A DNA stretch of 42,439 nucleotides, from the NCBI GenBank assembly GCA_902810755.1, contig CADDYT010000047.1:1-42439 (forward strand), in the 5' to 3' direction. Below the pieces are notes generated by a model that saw only the letters and a list, made by a program, of their open reading frames with translations, was not told the origin of the DNA and did no database searches. The translations under genes and the position numbers were made by a program. Shown here piece after piece: positions 34,887-42,439 of the stretch; positions within the stretch are counted from its first letter, which is position 1, and the number at the start of each line of letters is the position of its first letter. Origin of the DNA: Chloroflexota bacterium (GTDB lineage Bacteria > Chloroflexota > Ktedonobacteria > Ktedonobacterales > Ktedonobacteraceae).

Positions 34887-35633
34887 ATGAATTTACTCGT
34901 TGTAGATACAGATCGTAACCTCGTAGAAATGCTTACGGGCTGGCTCAAGACGCTCGGGCATGAAGTGCATCGTGCGTATAGCGGAGAGCAGGCGAGGGCC
35001 AAATGGGAGGAACGTAAGCCCGACATGGTCATCATCGATACTGTTCTTGGCAACACCAATGTTCTGGCATTATGCCAGGATATGCGTCATATCCACGATG
35101 CATTAGTTCTCGTCATCACCGACGGGAAAGATGTGCAGGATGAGATTCGTTGTCTGGAAGGGGGAGTCGATGATTACCTGAGAAAACCCTTCTTTCCCGG
35201 GCAACTGTTAGCGCGTATCAATGCCATCAGTAGAAGGGGCCGTTCCACCCTCAGCCAGCGCCCCTCTTCCATCGTCACTGTAGGCCCTATTCGTATTGAT
35301 TCGCTCCACCATGAAGTAAAGATCAATGGTCACACGCTACGTCTCACGCCAACAGAAAGCAAATTGCTCCATCTGCTGGCCGTCAATGCAAATAATGTCT
35401 GCACTCACGACCAGATCGTCTCGCATGTCTGGGGTCTGGGCAACGGGGGTGATACCTATTTAATCAAGGCCCACATCCACCATCTACGAGTAAAAATTGA
35501 ACCTGACCCGGCCAATCCCATCTACCTCTTAACCGTTCCTGGTATAGGCTACACACTCGTGCGCCGTACTGCGGAGGGATCAGAGCCTCATGACCCACAC
35601 GAGCGTCAGCAAAGAATTTCCTCTCATTCCTGA
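34887..35633 (+). CDS. OmpR/PhoB-type response regulator, orphan
   Basis: 248 residues. The receiver domain has LLVVDTDRNLVEML, the phospho-acceptor Asp in MVIIDTVLG, and the conserved Lys in DYLRKPFFPGQLLARI. A winged-helix DNA-binding domain follows (about 130-230) with LTPTESKLLHLLAVN, and HIHHLRVKIEPDPANP leading to PGIGYTLVRR. One acidic-pair residue of the receiver is VDTD where VDDD/VEDD is usual. The start is ATG 34887 behind a cagggggc site. No kinase gene is nearby. It may act on the GGTTAA repeats upstream. Confidence 0.92.
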   Translation: MNLLVVDTDRNLVEMLTGWLKTLGHEVHRAYSGEQARAKWEERKPDMVIIDTVLGNTNVLALCQDMRHIHDALVLVITDGKDVQDEIRCLEGGVDDYLRKPFFPGQLLARINAISRRGRSTLSQRPSSIVTVGPIRIDSLHHEVKINGHTLRLTPTESKLLHLLAVNANNVCTHDQIVSHVWGLGNGGDTYLIKAHIHHLRVKIEPDPANPIYLLTVPGIGYTLVRRTAEGSEPHDPHERQQRISSHS

Positions 35634-35660
35634 TGCTTACGCTTCTCTGCTGTTCTATCT

Positions 35661-35703
35661 CAAACAACGAAGTGAGGCAAAGGACTGCTCACTTCGTTGT
35701 TTG
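35661..35703. terminator. Bidirectional terminator with 16-bp perfect stem
   Basis: Arms 35661-35676 and 35688-35703 pair perfectly around an 11-nt loop. It lies between the convergent OmpR-type regulator (ends 35633) and the phosphoglycosyl transferase (ends 35721). The stem ends in a T-rich edge on both strands. Confidence 0.85.
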
Positions 35704-35720
35704 TTCTCATGTTCTGGTTT

Positions 35721-36395
35721 CTATGCTCCCCCTCGCCCCGAAATCATGACGCCGGGAGTCAGCGCAATGAGTCTGAGGTCTTGCCAGAGGGACTGTTGCT
35801 GAAGATACTCAATATCCATCTCAACCATTTTCTGGAAAGGTACTTTGCTTCTTCCATAGACCTGCCATGTCCCGGTGAGACCTGGCTTGCCGGAGAGGCG
35901 AAGCCAGTCACGCGCAGAGTAGTTCGCTACCTCGTAATCCAGCGGCGGGCGGGGGCCAACAAGAGACATCTCTCCCCGCAGTACATTGAAGAATTGCGGC
36001 AATTCATCGATACTTGTTTTGCGCAGAAAGCGACCAACCCTGGTCACGCGCGGGTCATTCCCTAACTTGAAGAGTGATCCATTCTCTGCATGTTCATTGA
36101 GCATCTGACCGTTCATGTACTGTCCTACGGCCTCACGATGGATGGATTCATCGCTATTGACGTACATAGAGCGAAATTTCAGCAGCGTGAAGACTTCTCC
36201 GTTCAATCCTATGCGCTTTTGACGAAAGAAGACAGGCCCTTCCGAATCGAATTTGATCATCAGGGCGACCACAGCCATCACAACCAGAAGGGGCAAAAGG
36301 ATCAGCAGGGTAAACACGATATCGAGTATGCGTTTTGCACGCAGGTAGCCAGGGTTATTTCTCACAATCAACATAGGTGCAGATTGAACGGCCAT
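35721..36395 (-). CDS. Monotopic phosphoglycosyl transferase (initiating sugar transferase)
   Basis: 224 residues from ATG 36395 (ggag, 7-nt spacing). It starts glycan assembly by moving a sugar-phosphate from UDP-sugar to undecaprenyl phosphate. Motifs are one N-terminal re-entrant helix ([21 protein letters not shown]), [24 protein letters not shown], the catalytic Asp-Glu in [26 protein letters not shown] order, and VGPRPP. It is the short form (no extra N-terminal helices) of the Bac_transf family. It is a natural first enzyme for the glycan built by the 12.8-23.4 kb operon. Confidence 0.93.
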   Translation of the reverse strand: MAVQSAPMLIVRNNPGYLRAKRILDIVFTLLILLPLLVVMAVVALMIKFDSEGPVFFRQKRIGLNGEVFTLLKFRSMYVNSDESIHREAVGQYMNGQMLNEHAENGSLFKLGNDPRVTRVGRFLRKTSIDELPQFFNVLRGEMSLVGPRPPLDYEVANYSARDWLRLSGKPGLTGTWQVYGRSKVPFQKMVEMDIEYLQQQSLWQDLRLIALTPGVMISGRGGA

Positions 36396-36759
36396 ACAGT
36401 ATCTCCTTTCACTGTCAGGAATTTCAGAATACATGTTCTGTCCTTAAGCATACTTTCTCCTGGTTTACTTCAGGTTTGAAACACAGTAGAAAGATGGATA
36501 AGAGGGAGAGAGAAGTGTAGTGAAAAAAAACGCGGGGCCGGGAAGAAGCCTTTATCTCGTTCAATATGCGTTTCTTTACCTTTCCAGCAGAAAGAGTACC
36601 TGTTTTTAACCATTACTTCCATTGAACAGAAACAGGCGGATGTTACAGTAGGTGATGAGACGACGTTCATCTACCATGCCATCAAGCATAGGAAGATTCC
36701 CCTCGTGGTTTCATAGAAGCATGTGTTCTTTACCTGTCAGAACAGGAGCAAGGTTCCGT
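36396..36759. other. Divergent intergenic region, sugar transferase / aminotransferase
   Basis: About 360 bp with no supported gene. An open frame runs into the aminotransferase from 36652, but homology begins only at 36760. Promoters for both genes should lie here; none is clear enough to name. Confidence 0.55.
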
Positions 36760-37872
36760 ATGAACATACCGCTTGTAGACCTGCGAGCGCAGTACCAGGC
36801 GCTCAAACCTGAGATTATGGCGGCTTTCGAGGAAGTGCTGGAGGGGATGCAGCTTTTTCTCGGCCCCCAGGTTCTGGCGTTTGAACGAGAGTTCGCTGCA
36901 TATTGCGCGTGTGAATATGGTATCGGACTATCATCGGGTACTGATGCGCTTGCGCTCGCCCTGCGCGCCTGTGGAATCGGGCCAGGCGATGAGGTCATTA
37001 CGGTTTCCAATACCTTCATCGCCACTGTGGAAGCCATCGCCCTGGCGGGCGCAACCCCGGTGTTTGTCGATATTCACCCGGACACCTATCTGATGGATTG
37101 TCGCCAGCTCGACGCCGCCCTGACCTCGCGTACTCGCGCTATTCTGCCCGTCCATTTATATGGCCATCCCGTAGATATGCGGGCGGTGCTGGATTTCGCG
37201 CACCGGCATGGACTCTTCGTGATTGAGGACGCTTCTCAGGCACATGGAGCTACCTTTGAAGGGAGGCGCGTGGGCGGCCTGGGCGATATTGGCTGTTTCA
37301 GCCTGTACTACAGTAAAAATCTGGGAGCCTATGGTGAAGCCGGTATCTGTGTTACCAACAATCGCCAGCTCGCAGAAAACATCCGGCTTCTGCGCGATCA
37401 TGGCTCATCCGTGCGCTACCACCATACCGTGCTGGGAGTCAATGCTCGCCTGGACGAGTTGCAGGCGGCTGTCCTGCGTATCAAACTGCGTTACCTGGAA
37501 CAGTGGAACACGATCCGCCAGCAGCATGCACGCTTCTATAGCGAACAGTTGCAAGATGTGGTTGAGGCCGTGCCAGCCGTTGAGCCATGGGCATCACACG
37601 CCTACTGTTACTACGTAGTGCGTGTAGAAGAGCGCAATACCTTCCGTCAACTGATGGAGCAGGAGGGGATAGCGACCGGCATTCACTATCCCACCCCTGT
37701 TCACCTGCAACCTGCCTGCCAGCCGTATGGCTCTCTGCCGCCGCTGCCGGTGACGGAAGATACGGCGAAACGTATCGTCACGTTGCCTCTCTATCCAGAG
37801 TTGACAGATGAGCAACTGGCTTTCATCGTGCAGGCCGTGAAGAAAAGTGTTGTGTCGTCTGCATTGAAATAA
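36760..37872 (+). CDS. DegT/DnrJ/EryC1/StrS-type sugar aminotransferase
   Basis: 370 residues from ATG 36760, behind aggagcaagg. PLP enzymes of this family put an amino group on a keto-sugar nucleotide. Motifs are IPLVDLRAQYQ, GLSSGTDALALALRA, VFVDIHPDTY, PVHLYGHP, IEDASQAHGA, the PLP lysine in YYSKNLGAYGEAG, RDHGSSVRYHH and GVNARLDELQAAVL. The last 12 codons lie in a 38-bp unit repeated downstream. With the adjacent Gfo/Idh/MocA gene it can make an amino-sugar, as WbpB/WbpE-type pairs do. Confidence 0.92.
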   Translation: MNIPLVDLRAQYQALKPEIMAAFEEVLEGMQLFLGPQVLAFEREFAAYCACEYGIGLSSGTDALALALRACGIGPGDEVITVSNTFIATVEAIALAGATPVFVDIHPDTYLMDCRQLDAALTSRTRAILPVHLYGHPVDMRAVLDFAHRHGLFVIEDASQAHGATFEGRRVGGLGDIGCFSLYYSKNLGAYGEAGICVTNNRQLAENIRLLRDHGSSVRYHHTVLGVNARLDELQAAVLRIKLRYLEQWNTIRQQHARFYSEQLQDVVEAVPAVEPWASHAYCYYVVRVEERNTFRQLMEQEGIATGIHYPTPVHLQPACQPYGSLPPLPVTEDTAKRIVTLPLYPELTDEQLAFIVQAVKKSVVSSALK

Positions 37873-37948
37873 GCACAACCGGGCCGATGGGAGCAGGACG
37901 CAATATGCCTGTGAAGAAAAGTGTTGTGTCGTCTGCATTAAAATAAGC
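37837..37948. repeat. 38-bp direct repeat covering the aminotransferase 3' end and its echo
   Basis: Copy 1 (37837-37874) holds the last codons and stop of the aminotransferase gene. Copy 2 (37911-37948) lies in the intergenic space and differs at one base (gcattg/gcatta). The starts are 74 bp apart with a 36-bp non-repeated spacer. Both end in ATAAGC including the stop codon TAA. Confidence 0.9.
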
Positions 37949-37996
37949 GGCAGGCAGAAAGGGCTTCTTGCTTGCCCTGACATCTGTGGGGAGTTT

Positions 37997-39028
37997 ATGG
38001 ACATGAGAAAACTGCGTTTCGGGATTATCGGCTGGGGATACTGGGGACCAAAGATCGCGCGCAATATTGATGCTTTGCCGCACGCCGCCGTGACCATGAT
38101 TGCGGATCTGGATGCGCAGCGTTTAGCACATCTGACACCGGGCCAATCCAGGGTACACACGACGACGGAGGTAAAACAGGTGTTTCATTCAAATGTTGAT
38201 GGCGTCGTCATTGCCACACCCGTGCGCACGCACTATCAACTGGCGAAAGAGGCCCTGTTACATGGGAAACATGTCCTTGTCGAAAAGCCGTTGACGGCGA
38301 GTGTTGCCGAGGCCGAAGAACTGGTCGCTCTGGCGGAAGAGCAGCAGCGCGTTCTGATGGTTGGACACACCTTCGAGTATAACCCGGCAGTAAACGAATT
38401 GCGCAAACTCATCCAGGCTGGAGACCTGGGCAGAATCTACCGTGTCGAGGCGGAACGAGTAAATTTAGGGCTGTTCCGCACCGATATCAACGTGATCTGG
38501 GACCTCGCAGCCCACGATATCTCGATTTTGCGCTATTTGCTTGGGAAGGAACCTGAGCAGGTCAACGTGCATGCTCATGCCCATATCCGCTCGTATCTGC
38601 ATGATGTAGCTAATCTTGATCTCACTTTCGCCGATGGCATGGCGGCCCATATCCATGTGAGCTGGCTCCATCCCTGCAAAATTCGCCGCGTCACCGTGAT
38701 TGGCGATCTACGTATGGCGATCTATGACGACACCAATCCCGCAGAAATGATCAAGATTTATAACAAGGGAGCCGATATGTATGCAGACCCGGTTGTTTCG
38801 TACCGCAACGGGGAAACAACCATTCCCTATATTGACTGGACAGAACCCCTGCGGTTGGAATGCGAGGATTTTGCCCAGGCAATTCGTACCGGCCAGCGCC
38901 CGCGCGCGCATGGCGGGGTCGGCCTGGCGGTTGTGCGCGTACTGGCGATGGCTCAGGAAGCGTTAGACAGACAGGAAAGGGCAAAGATAGCGGCAACGGC
39001 GAGAGAACAGATAGTGGTGGGAGATTAA
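37997..39028 (+). CDS. Gfo/Idh/MocA-family oxidoreductase
   Basis: 343 residues. An N-terminal Rossmann domain has FGIIGWGYWGPKIARN (glycine loop), VVIATPVRTHY, and the family EKPL motif in HVLVEKPLT; a C-terminal alpha/beta domain starts near VGHTFEYNP. It uses NAD(P) to oxidise or reduce a sugar nucleotide. The ATG at 37997 has ggggag close by; ATG 38003 is also possible. Position after the DegT gene suggests it makes the keto-sugar that DegT aminates. Confidence 0.92.
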   Translation: MDMRKLRFGIIGWGYWGPKIARNIDALPHAAVTMIADLDAQRLAHLTPGQSRVHTTTEVKQVFHSNVDGVVIATPVRTHYQLAKEALLHGKHVLVEKPLTASVAEAEELVALAEEQQRVLMVGHTFEYNPAVNELRKLIQAGDLGRIYRVEAERVNLGLFRTDINVIWDLAAHDISILRYLLGKEPEQVNVHAHAHIRSYLHDVANLDLTFADGMAAHIHVSWLHPCKIRRVTVIGDLRMAIYDDTNPAEMIKIYNKGADMYADPVVSYRNGETTIPYIDWTEPLRLECEDFAQAIRTGQRPRAHGGVGLAVVRVLAMAQEALDRQERAKIAATAREQIVVGD

Positions 39029-39083
39029 CAGTCAATACTGCTTCTGAGGCCCCTTGCTGTGAAAGGGTGAGAACGGAATAGAC

Positions 39084-39425
39084 ATGTATCTTGCCAGCAC
39101 AATGAGAAAATCTATCATCGTTCTCGCCCTGGGCGTGATGTCTCTGGCTTTTGTCCTTATCTGGATAAGATATCTACAGCGCAGGGCAGTGGAGGGTGTC
39201 CAGATGCAGCTACAGTCTGAGAGAGGTCTTCTTCTCTACGTCCAACAGCAACACCAGAGTTCTGAAGAAGTGGCGTATCAGTACATCGCCGACTTTGTCA
39301 AGAAGCACGTTCCGACCGATGAGCGAGCAGCCATAGACAGCCTGCTAGAGGAGGACAAACAGAGTCTTTTAGAACTGGCTCAAAATCTCTTACGCTACTT
39401 CCCCGGTGAGCTAGACGAGATTTAG
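39084..39425 (+). CDS. Small membrane-anchored protein, paralogue of the 4688-5032 gene
   Basis: 113 residues with an N-terminal membrane helix (IIVLALGVMSLAFVLIWI) and a charged tail with SSEEVAYQYIADFVKKH and a C-terminal LLELAQNLLRYFPGELDEI. It is clearly homologous to the product at 4688-5032. Family not recognised. It ends 2 nt from the convergent Fem-like gene at 39428. One copy sits at each side of the cluster, suggesting that a member of this family belongs to the surface-glycan system, or that a segment was duplicated and moved. Confidence 0.75.
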   Translation: MYLASTMRKSIIVLALGVMSLAFVLIWIRYLQRRAVEGVQMQLQSERGLLLYVQQQHQSSEEVAYQYIADFVKKHVPTDERAAIDSLLEEDKQSLLELAQNLLRYFPGELDEI

Positions 39426-39427
39426 TC

Positions 39428-40474
39428 TCAGCCCAGATGCTTATACAGGCGCCCTCCCAGCGGCCCCGCTATCTGTAGCGGGAGTCGCTTCCAGCAGCCG
39501 GTGAGGAGGCGGAATTTCCAACTCTTCTCGGATGCCGCAGTCAGACCTGCCGTGCGCGGATAATAATAGTAAGGAAGCGGCTGTTGCGTCGCTCCCCAGC
39601 GGCGCTTGAACTCCATCAGGCCCTCGTTGTCACACGAGGTTCTGCCAAGATCAAGCCTTTGATAGCCGTGCGTGCAGCCCCACGCGATCGCTTCCCACAT
39701 GAGCAAATTGTTGGGGGAGAGATGGAGATAGCCTTCATCGGATGCGCCATAGGCATATCTGAGGGTTGAGCCGGATGCGAGCAGGATCATACTGGCGATG
39801 ATCTTTCCCTCGTATTCGGCCAGCAGCAGTTGCATTGTACCGACCGGCGCAAAAGCCCGCCACAACTCAGAGAAAAACAGGAGTGGCTGCGCTGGCATCC
39901 CATGTTTCTTCCCGCGTGTCTGGAGATGAAGGTGGTAGAAATGCTGTATATCAGCAAGGTGCTGTGCAAAGCGGACCTTCACGCCATGCCCCTGTGACTT
40001 TTTAATCTGACGCTGTACCGGCTTGCGCAAACCGGACCAGACAACCTGCGGGTCTGCCGCGAGCGGTAAGAGCCAGCTCACGTACAGATTGCTTTCCATC
40101 AGTGCGGGGTGCGCGGCCAGGACAGGGTGAAGGCCTGTGCGCAATTCCAGATATTTCACTTTTCGCTCCTGTGCCAGTTGAATCGCCCGTTCAACCAGTT
40201 CACCGGCGCTGGCCTCATCTGTCGCCAACAGGGGAACATGATCGGAAAACGGAAGTGCGACCAGACGGCGTCCCGTCAGCGGACTTTGCAGGGAACTCAG
40301 GGGAAGGAAGCCGCTATACTGACCGGCAGCATCGGTTGTGGTAAGGGCCATTGTCGTGTATCCATAGAGCCTGGAAATCAGCGCAAGCCAGGCTTGATGA
40401 TAGTAAAAGGTATCTTGCGCGTGTTGTTCGATAAACGTACTCAGGCGAGCATCAAGAGCTGTAACTGCTTGCAT
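39428..40474 (-). CDS. Fem/GNAT-fold transferase-like protein (third member)
   Basis: About 348 residues from ATG 40474. It has the same overall pattern as the tandem pair at 23.4-25.7 kb: YYHQAWLALISRLYGY, LRKPVQRQIKKSQGHGV, LLLAEYEGKIIASMILL, GYLHLSPNNLLMWEAI and NEGLMEFKRRWGA. It is more distant from the pair than they are from each other. The length and helical-arm segment fit FemABX-like double GNAT folds. The start is uncertain by up to 15 codons, because the ggagg site is 13 nt before this ATG. Confidence 0.78.
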   Translation of the reverse strand: MQAVTALDARLSTFIEQHAQDTFYYHQAWLALISRLYGYTTMALTTTDAAGQYSGFLPLSSLQSPLTGRRLVALPFSDHVPLLATDEASAGELVERAIQLAQERKVKYLELRTGLHPVLAAHPALMESNLYVSWLLPLAADPQVVWSGLRKPVQRQIKKSQGHGVKVRFAQHLADIQHFYHLHLQTRGKKHGMPAQPLLFFSELWRAFAPVGTMQLLLAEYEGKIIASMILLASGSTLRYAYGASDEGYLHLSPNNLLMWEAIAWGCTHGYQRLDLGRTSCDNEGLMEFKRRWGATQQPLPYYYYPRTAGLTAASEKSWKFRLLTGCWKRLPLQIAGPLGGRLYKHLG

Positions 40475-40519
40475 AGGTTTACATGTACCTCCCTCAACGG
40501 TTAGAGAACCGGACAGCAT

Positions 40520-40787
40520 CCCTCTTCACATACGGATACGTTGCCTTTTCAGCGTAAAAAGGGACATCCACAGAAGAATTGTAGTTTCTACGGGTAGAGA
40601 TACGGTGATTTTTCCTGTAGCAAGGCGGTTTTCAAGAGATGCAGGTCATATAACTATCGGTATTTGTTTGTGTAGCCCCTCCCATAATTTCTACCTTTTT
40701 GCAACATCTCCTTCTATCTCATCATCACCTGTCTGTGGTACATTTGGAAGGATAGGTGACCTGTGAAAAAGAGAGAGGACAATTTTT
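40520..40787. other. Intergenic leader, divergent genes
   Basis: About 270 bp between the third Fem-like gene (minus) and the lipoprotein gene (plus). AT-rich. No gene or clear promoter identified. Confidence 0.5.
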
Positions 40788-42439
40788 ATGAGGCAAACAA
40801 GATTGTTTCCATATGCTCTGTGGGGACAGCATTGCTCGCTTGTTGCGCTGCTCATCTTTTGTATTATATGTACTGCCTGCGCCAATACGCCCGGTTCCAC
40901 GCAGGCATCCGCAACACCGGCTCAAGGGCCGCTTCCCGGTCAGCAGACCTGGAAGGATAACGTTTCTTCCTTTCTCTTTGGCACCAATGATACTCAGGAA
41001 TGGAGTACCAATAACATTGAGACCAGCACCGCGATGCAGCAGGCATTGAAATCCGCCCATTTTACCTTGATGCGTACCTTCTTCTTCGACAAGAGCCTGG
41101 CCGATGATCACGCTACTACCGACGCGGAGATTGAGCAGCGTTTACAAACGGTTGAGAACAGTGGGATGACCTGCCTGGGCGTGTTATTTAACGTCTTCAA
41201 CGCGCAATTTGACGAACATGTCGTCTCTTACGCAGGCCCGCGCTGCCTGCTCTATGAGTTTGGCAACGAACCGGATTATAACGGCATCTCTATTGACGCC
41301 TATCTCAAACAATGGAATACGCTCATTCCGCAGCTGCGCAAGCTGAATCCGCAGGCTAAATTTATCGGCCCGGTGACCTACAATGATCAGGGAAATCACG
41401 GCTTCATGCGGGCGTTTTTAGAGGGTGTCAGAGCTTCAGGGGTTCTACCGGATGCCGTCAGTTTCCACTGGTATCCCTGCTATAATGATAGCGAGGCAAG
41501 TTGCCTGGCGAAAGCCAGCAGCTATGCCCAGGCGGTAGGGGGCGTGCGCTCCCTGGTGCGCTCCATTCTCGGCAAAGATTTGCCTGTTGGTGTAACGGAG
41601 TGGAATTATGATCCAGGCAACCCTCCCCCTGCCTATGGCGATGATGCCAATTTTATGACCCGCTTCACGACCGATGCCCTGCATGCAATGGCCCAGGCCG
41701 GAACCGCTTTCGCCTGCCAGTTTGACGCGGCAAGCTATGGCGGCTATGGCCGTCTCGACATGTTTAACGTCACCACGAATCAGCCGAAGCCGCAGTATTA
41801 TGCGGTGAAAGCCGTCATTCAGCAATACCGGACGGGGCAAACAACGACAGCGACTGCGCAACCGACGCCAACAACGGCACCCGCTCCGGCATCGGCTACG
41901 TGGCCGCTGATCTCGCGAGGCAAGCCTGTTTACTGCTCGGCAAATAATCAAGGGCCGGGTGGGCCGCAGGCTATCGTCAACGGTCATTATGGAAACTATT
42001 CCTTCTGGCGCACAGACCTCACGGCGCTGCCTTCCTGGTGCGCGATTCATGTCGGCGCCGGGCCAACACAGGTCTTGCTCACCTGGGATAGCGACTACAT
42101 CTTCGACTATATCAGTCAGAACGGTATGAGTCCACAGGACTATACGCTCTCGGTCTCATCGAACAGCACAAACGGGCAGGACGGAACATGGAAAACTCTT
42201 GTCTCGGTGGTCGGCAATCACACACGCATTCGCGAACATCTCCTGCCATTCACGGGCCAATCATGGGTGAAGATGACGGTGACAAAGGGCCAGCCGCAGG
42301 CCAGCCAGCCCTATCTCACCATCGACCAGATTGATGTCTACGATGTCTCCTCCACTGCAAGCCTGAATGATACCTACTTCTTCTCAGGCGACTCGGTTAC
42401 CGTCATGGCCTATAACCGCTTCGATGAGAATCGACCTTC
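40788..42439 (+). CDS. Secreted lipoprotein with GH-A-clan glycosidase and carbohydrate-binding-like domain, C-terminally cut by window end
   Basis: 550 codons are visible and the frame is open at the edge. The start is ATG 40788 with gagaggac upstream. The signal has a lipobox-like CTAC at about 28-31, so it is probably a lipoprotein. Residues about 55-350 form a TIM barrel with acid/base Glu161 in YEFGNEPDYNG and a candidate nucleophile Glu271 in VGVTEWNYDPG, a GH39/GH5-like clan GH-A pattern. A Thr/Ala/Pro linker (about 353-373) leads to a beta-rich domain (about 375-530). The last residues, TYFFSGDSVTVMAYNRFDEN, look like the start of a further domain, possibly an esterase-type one. It would act on extracellular polysaccharide. 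Confidence 0.85.
   Translation, partial: MRQTRLFPYALWGQHCSLVALLIFCIICTACANTPGSTQASATPAQGPLPGQQTWKDNVSSFLFGTNDTQEWSTNNIETSTAMQQALKSAHFTLMRTFFFDKSLADDHATTDAEIEQRLQTVENSGMTCLGVLFNVFNAQFDEHVVSYAGPRCLLYEFGNEPDYNGISIDAYLKQWNTLIPQLRKLNPQAKFIGPVTYNDQGNHGFMRAFLEGVRASGVLPDAVSFHWYPCYNDSEASCLAKASSYAQAVGGVRSLVRSILGKDLPVGVTEWNYDPGNPPPAYGDDANFMTRFTTDALHAMAQAGTAFACQFDAASYGGYGRLDMFNVTTNQPKPQYYAVKAVIQQYRTGQTTTATAQPTPTTAPAPASATWPLISRGKPVYCSANNQGPGGPQAIVNGHYGNYSFWRTDLTALPSWCAIHVGAGPTQVLLTWDSDYIFDYISQNGMSPQDYTLSVSSNSTNGQDGTWKTLVSVVGNHTRIREHLLPFTGQSWVKMTVTKGQPQASQPYLTIDQIDVYDVSSTASLNDTYFFSGDSVTVMAYNRFDENRP

Noticed and set aside
37837..37948. CRISPR-like repeat-spacer pattern (38-bp repeat, 36-bp spacer)
   Set aside because: Only two copies, the first being the coding 3' end of an aminotransferase gene, and no cas genes in the window.
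1..42439. tRNA, rRNA, insertion sequences or prophage genes
   Set aside because: No cloverleaf with conserved T-loop, no rRNA sequence and no transposase or integrase motifs were seen on reading both strands.

Overview
The window (42.4 kb, GC-rich, compact genes on both strands) reads as a chromosomal piece of a bacterium with a large secondary-metabolite and cell-surface repertoire. Gene style suggests a Chloroflexota member, perhaps of the Ktedonobacteria: a methylamine-dehydrogenase-like Cys-rich protein with its maturation set, DUF1616 and multi-pass membrane proteins in a glycan cluster, Fem-like GNAT proteins and a zinc-ribbon/NYN protein. That placement is inference; there is no rRNA or marker gene to settle it.

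Layout. (1) 1-5.1 kb: a thiolase, a bidirectional terminator, a very long zinc-ribbon + NYN protein, and a 114-aa membrane-anchored protein that has a paralogue 34 kb away. (2) 5.2-8.3 kb, minus strand: a Mau-like island with a Tat-type Cys-rich protein resembling the methylamine dehydrogenase light chain, MauD-like and MauE-like proteins, a thioredoxin-fold protein without active-site cysteines, and two small membrane proteins. (3) 8.4-12.3 kb, minus strand: APS kinase, a lysophospholipid-acyltransferase-type protein, and SbnB and SbnA, which together make L-2,3-diaminopropionate (Dap). (4) 12.8-23.4 kb, plus strand: a glycan operon with a GT2, a NodB-type deacetylase, a sulfotransferase, three GT4 enzymes, a large multi-pass membrane protein, a DUF1616 protein and a Wzx-like flippase. 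(5) 23.4-32.6 kb, minus strand: an initiating A-T NRPS protein, a C-A-T NRPS protein without thioesterase, an MbtH protein, a membrane-anchored GH5-like protein and two tandem Fem/GNAT-like transferases. (6) 32.9-35.6 kb: two divergent orphan response regulators around a 1.2-kb gene-free region with GGTTAA repeats. (7) 35.7-42.4 kb: an initiating phosphoglycosyl transferase, a DegT aminotransferase, a Gfo/Idh/MocA oxidoreductase, the second 113-aa protein, a third Fem-like protein and the start of a secreted glycosidase-like lipoprotein cut by the window edge.

How the parts may fit. The phosphoglycosyl transferase, glycosyltransferases, flippase and sugar-modifying enzymes are enough for a lipid-linked, exported glycan. 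APS kinase supplies PAPS for the sulfotransferase. SbnA/SbnB supply Dap, and the NRPS pair has hand-read pockets that fit beta-alanine (module 1) and probably a cationic amino acid such as Dap (module 2). The pair has no release domain, while three Fem-like transferases sit in the same locus. My working hypothesis is a sulfated surface glycan (or lipid-linked glycan) decorated with a short beta-Ala-Dap-type peptide. Each enzyme assignment rests on sequence motifs; the linkage between the peptide and glycan halves is inference only.
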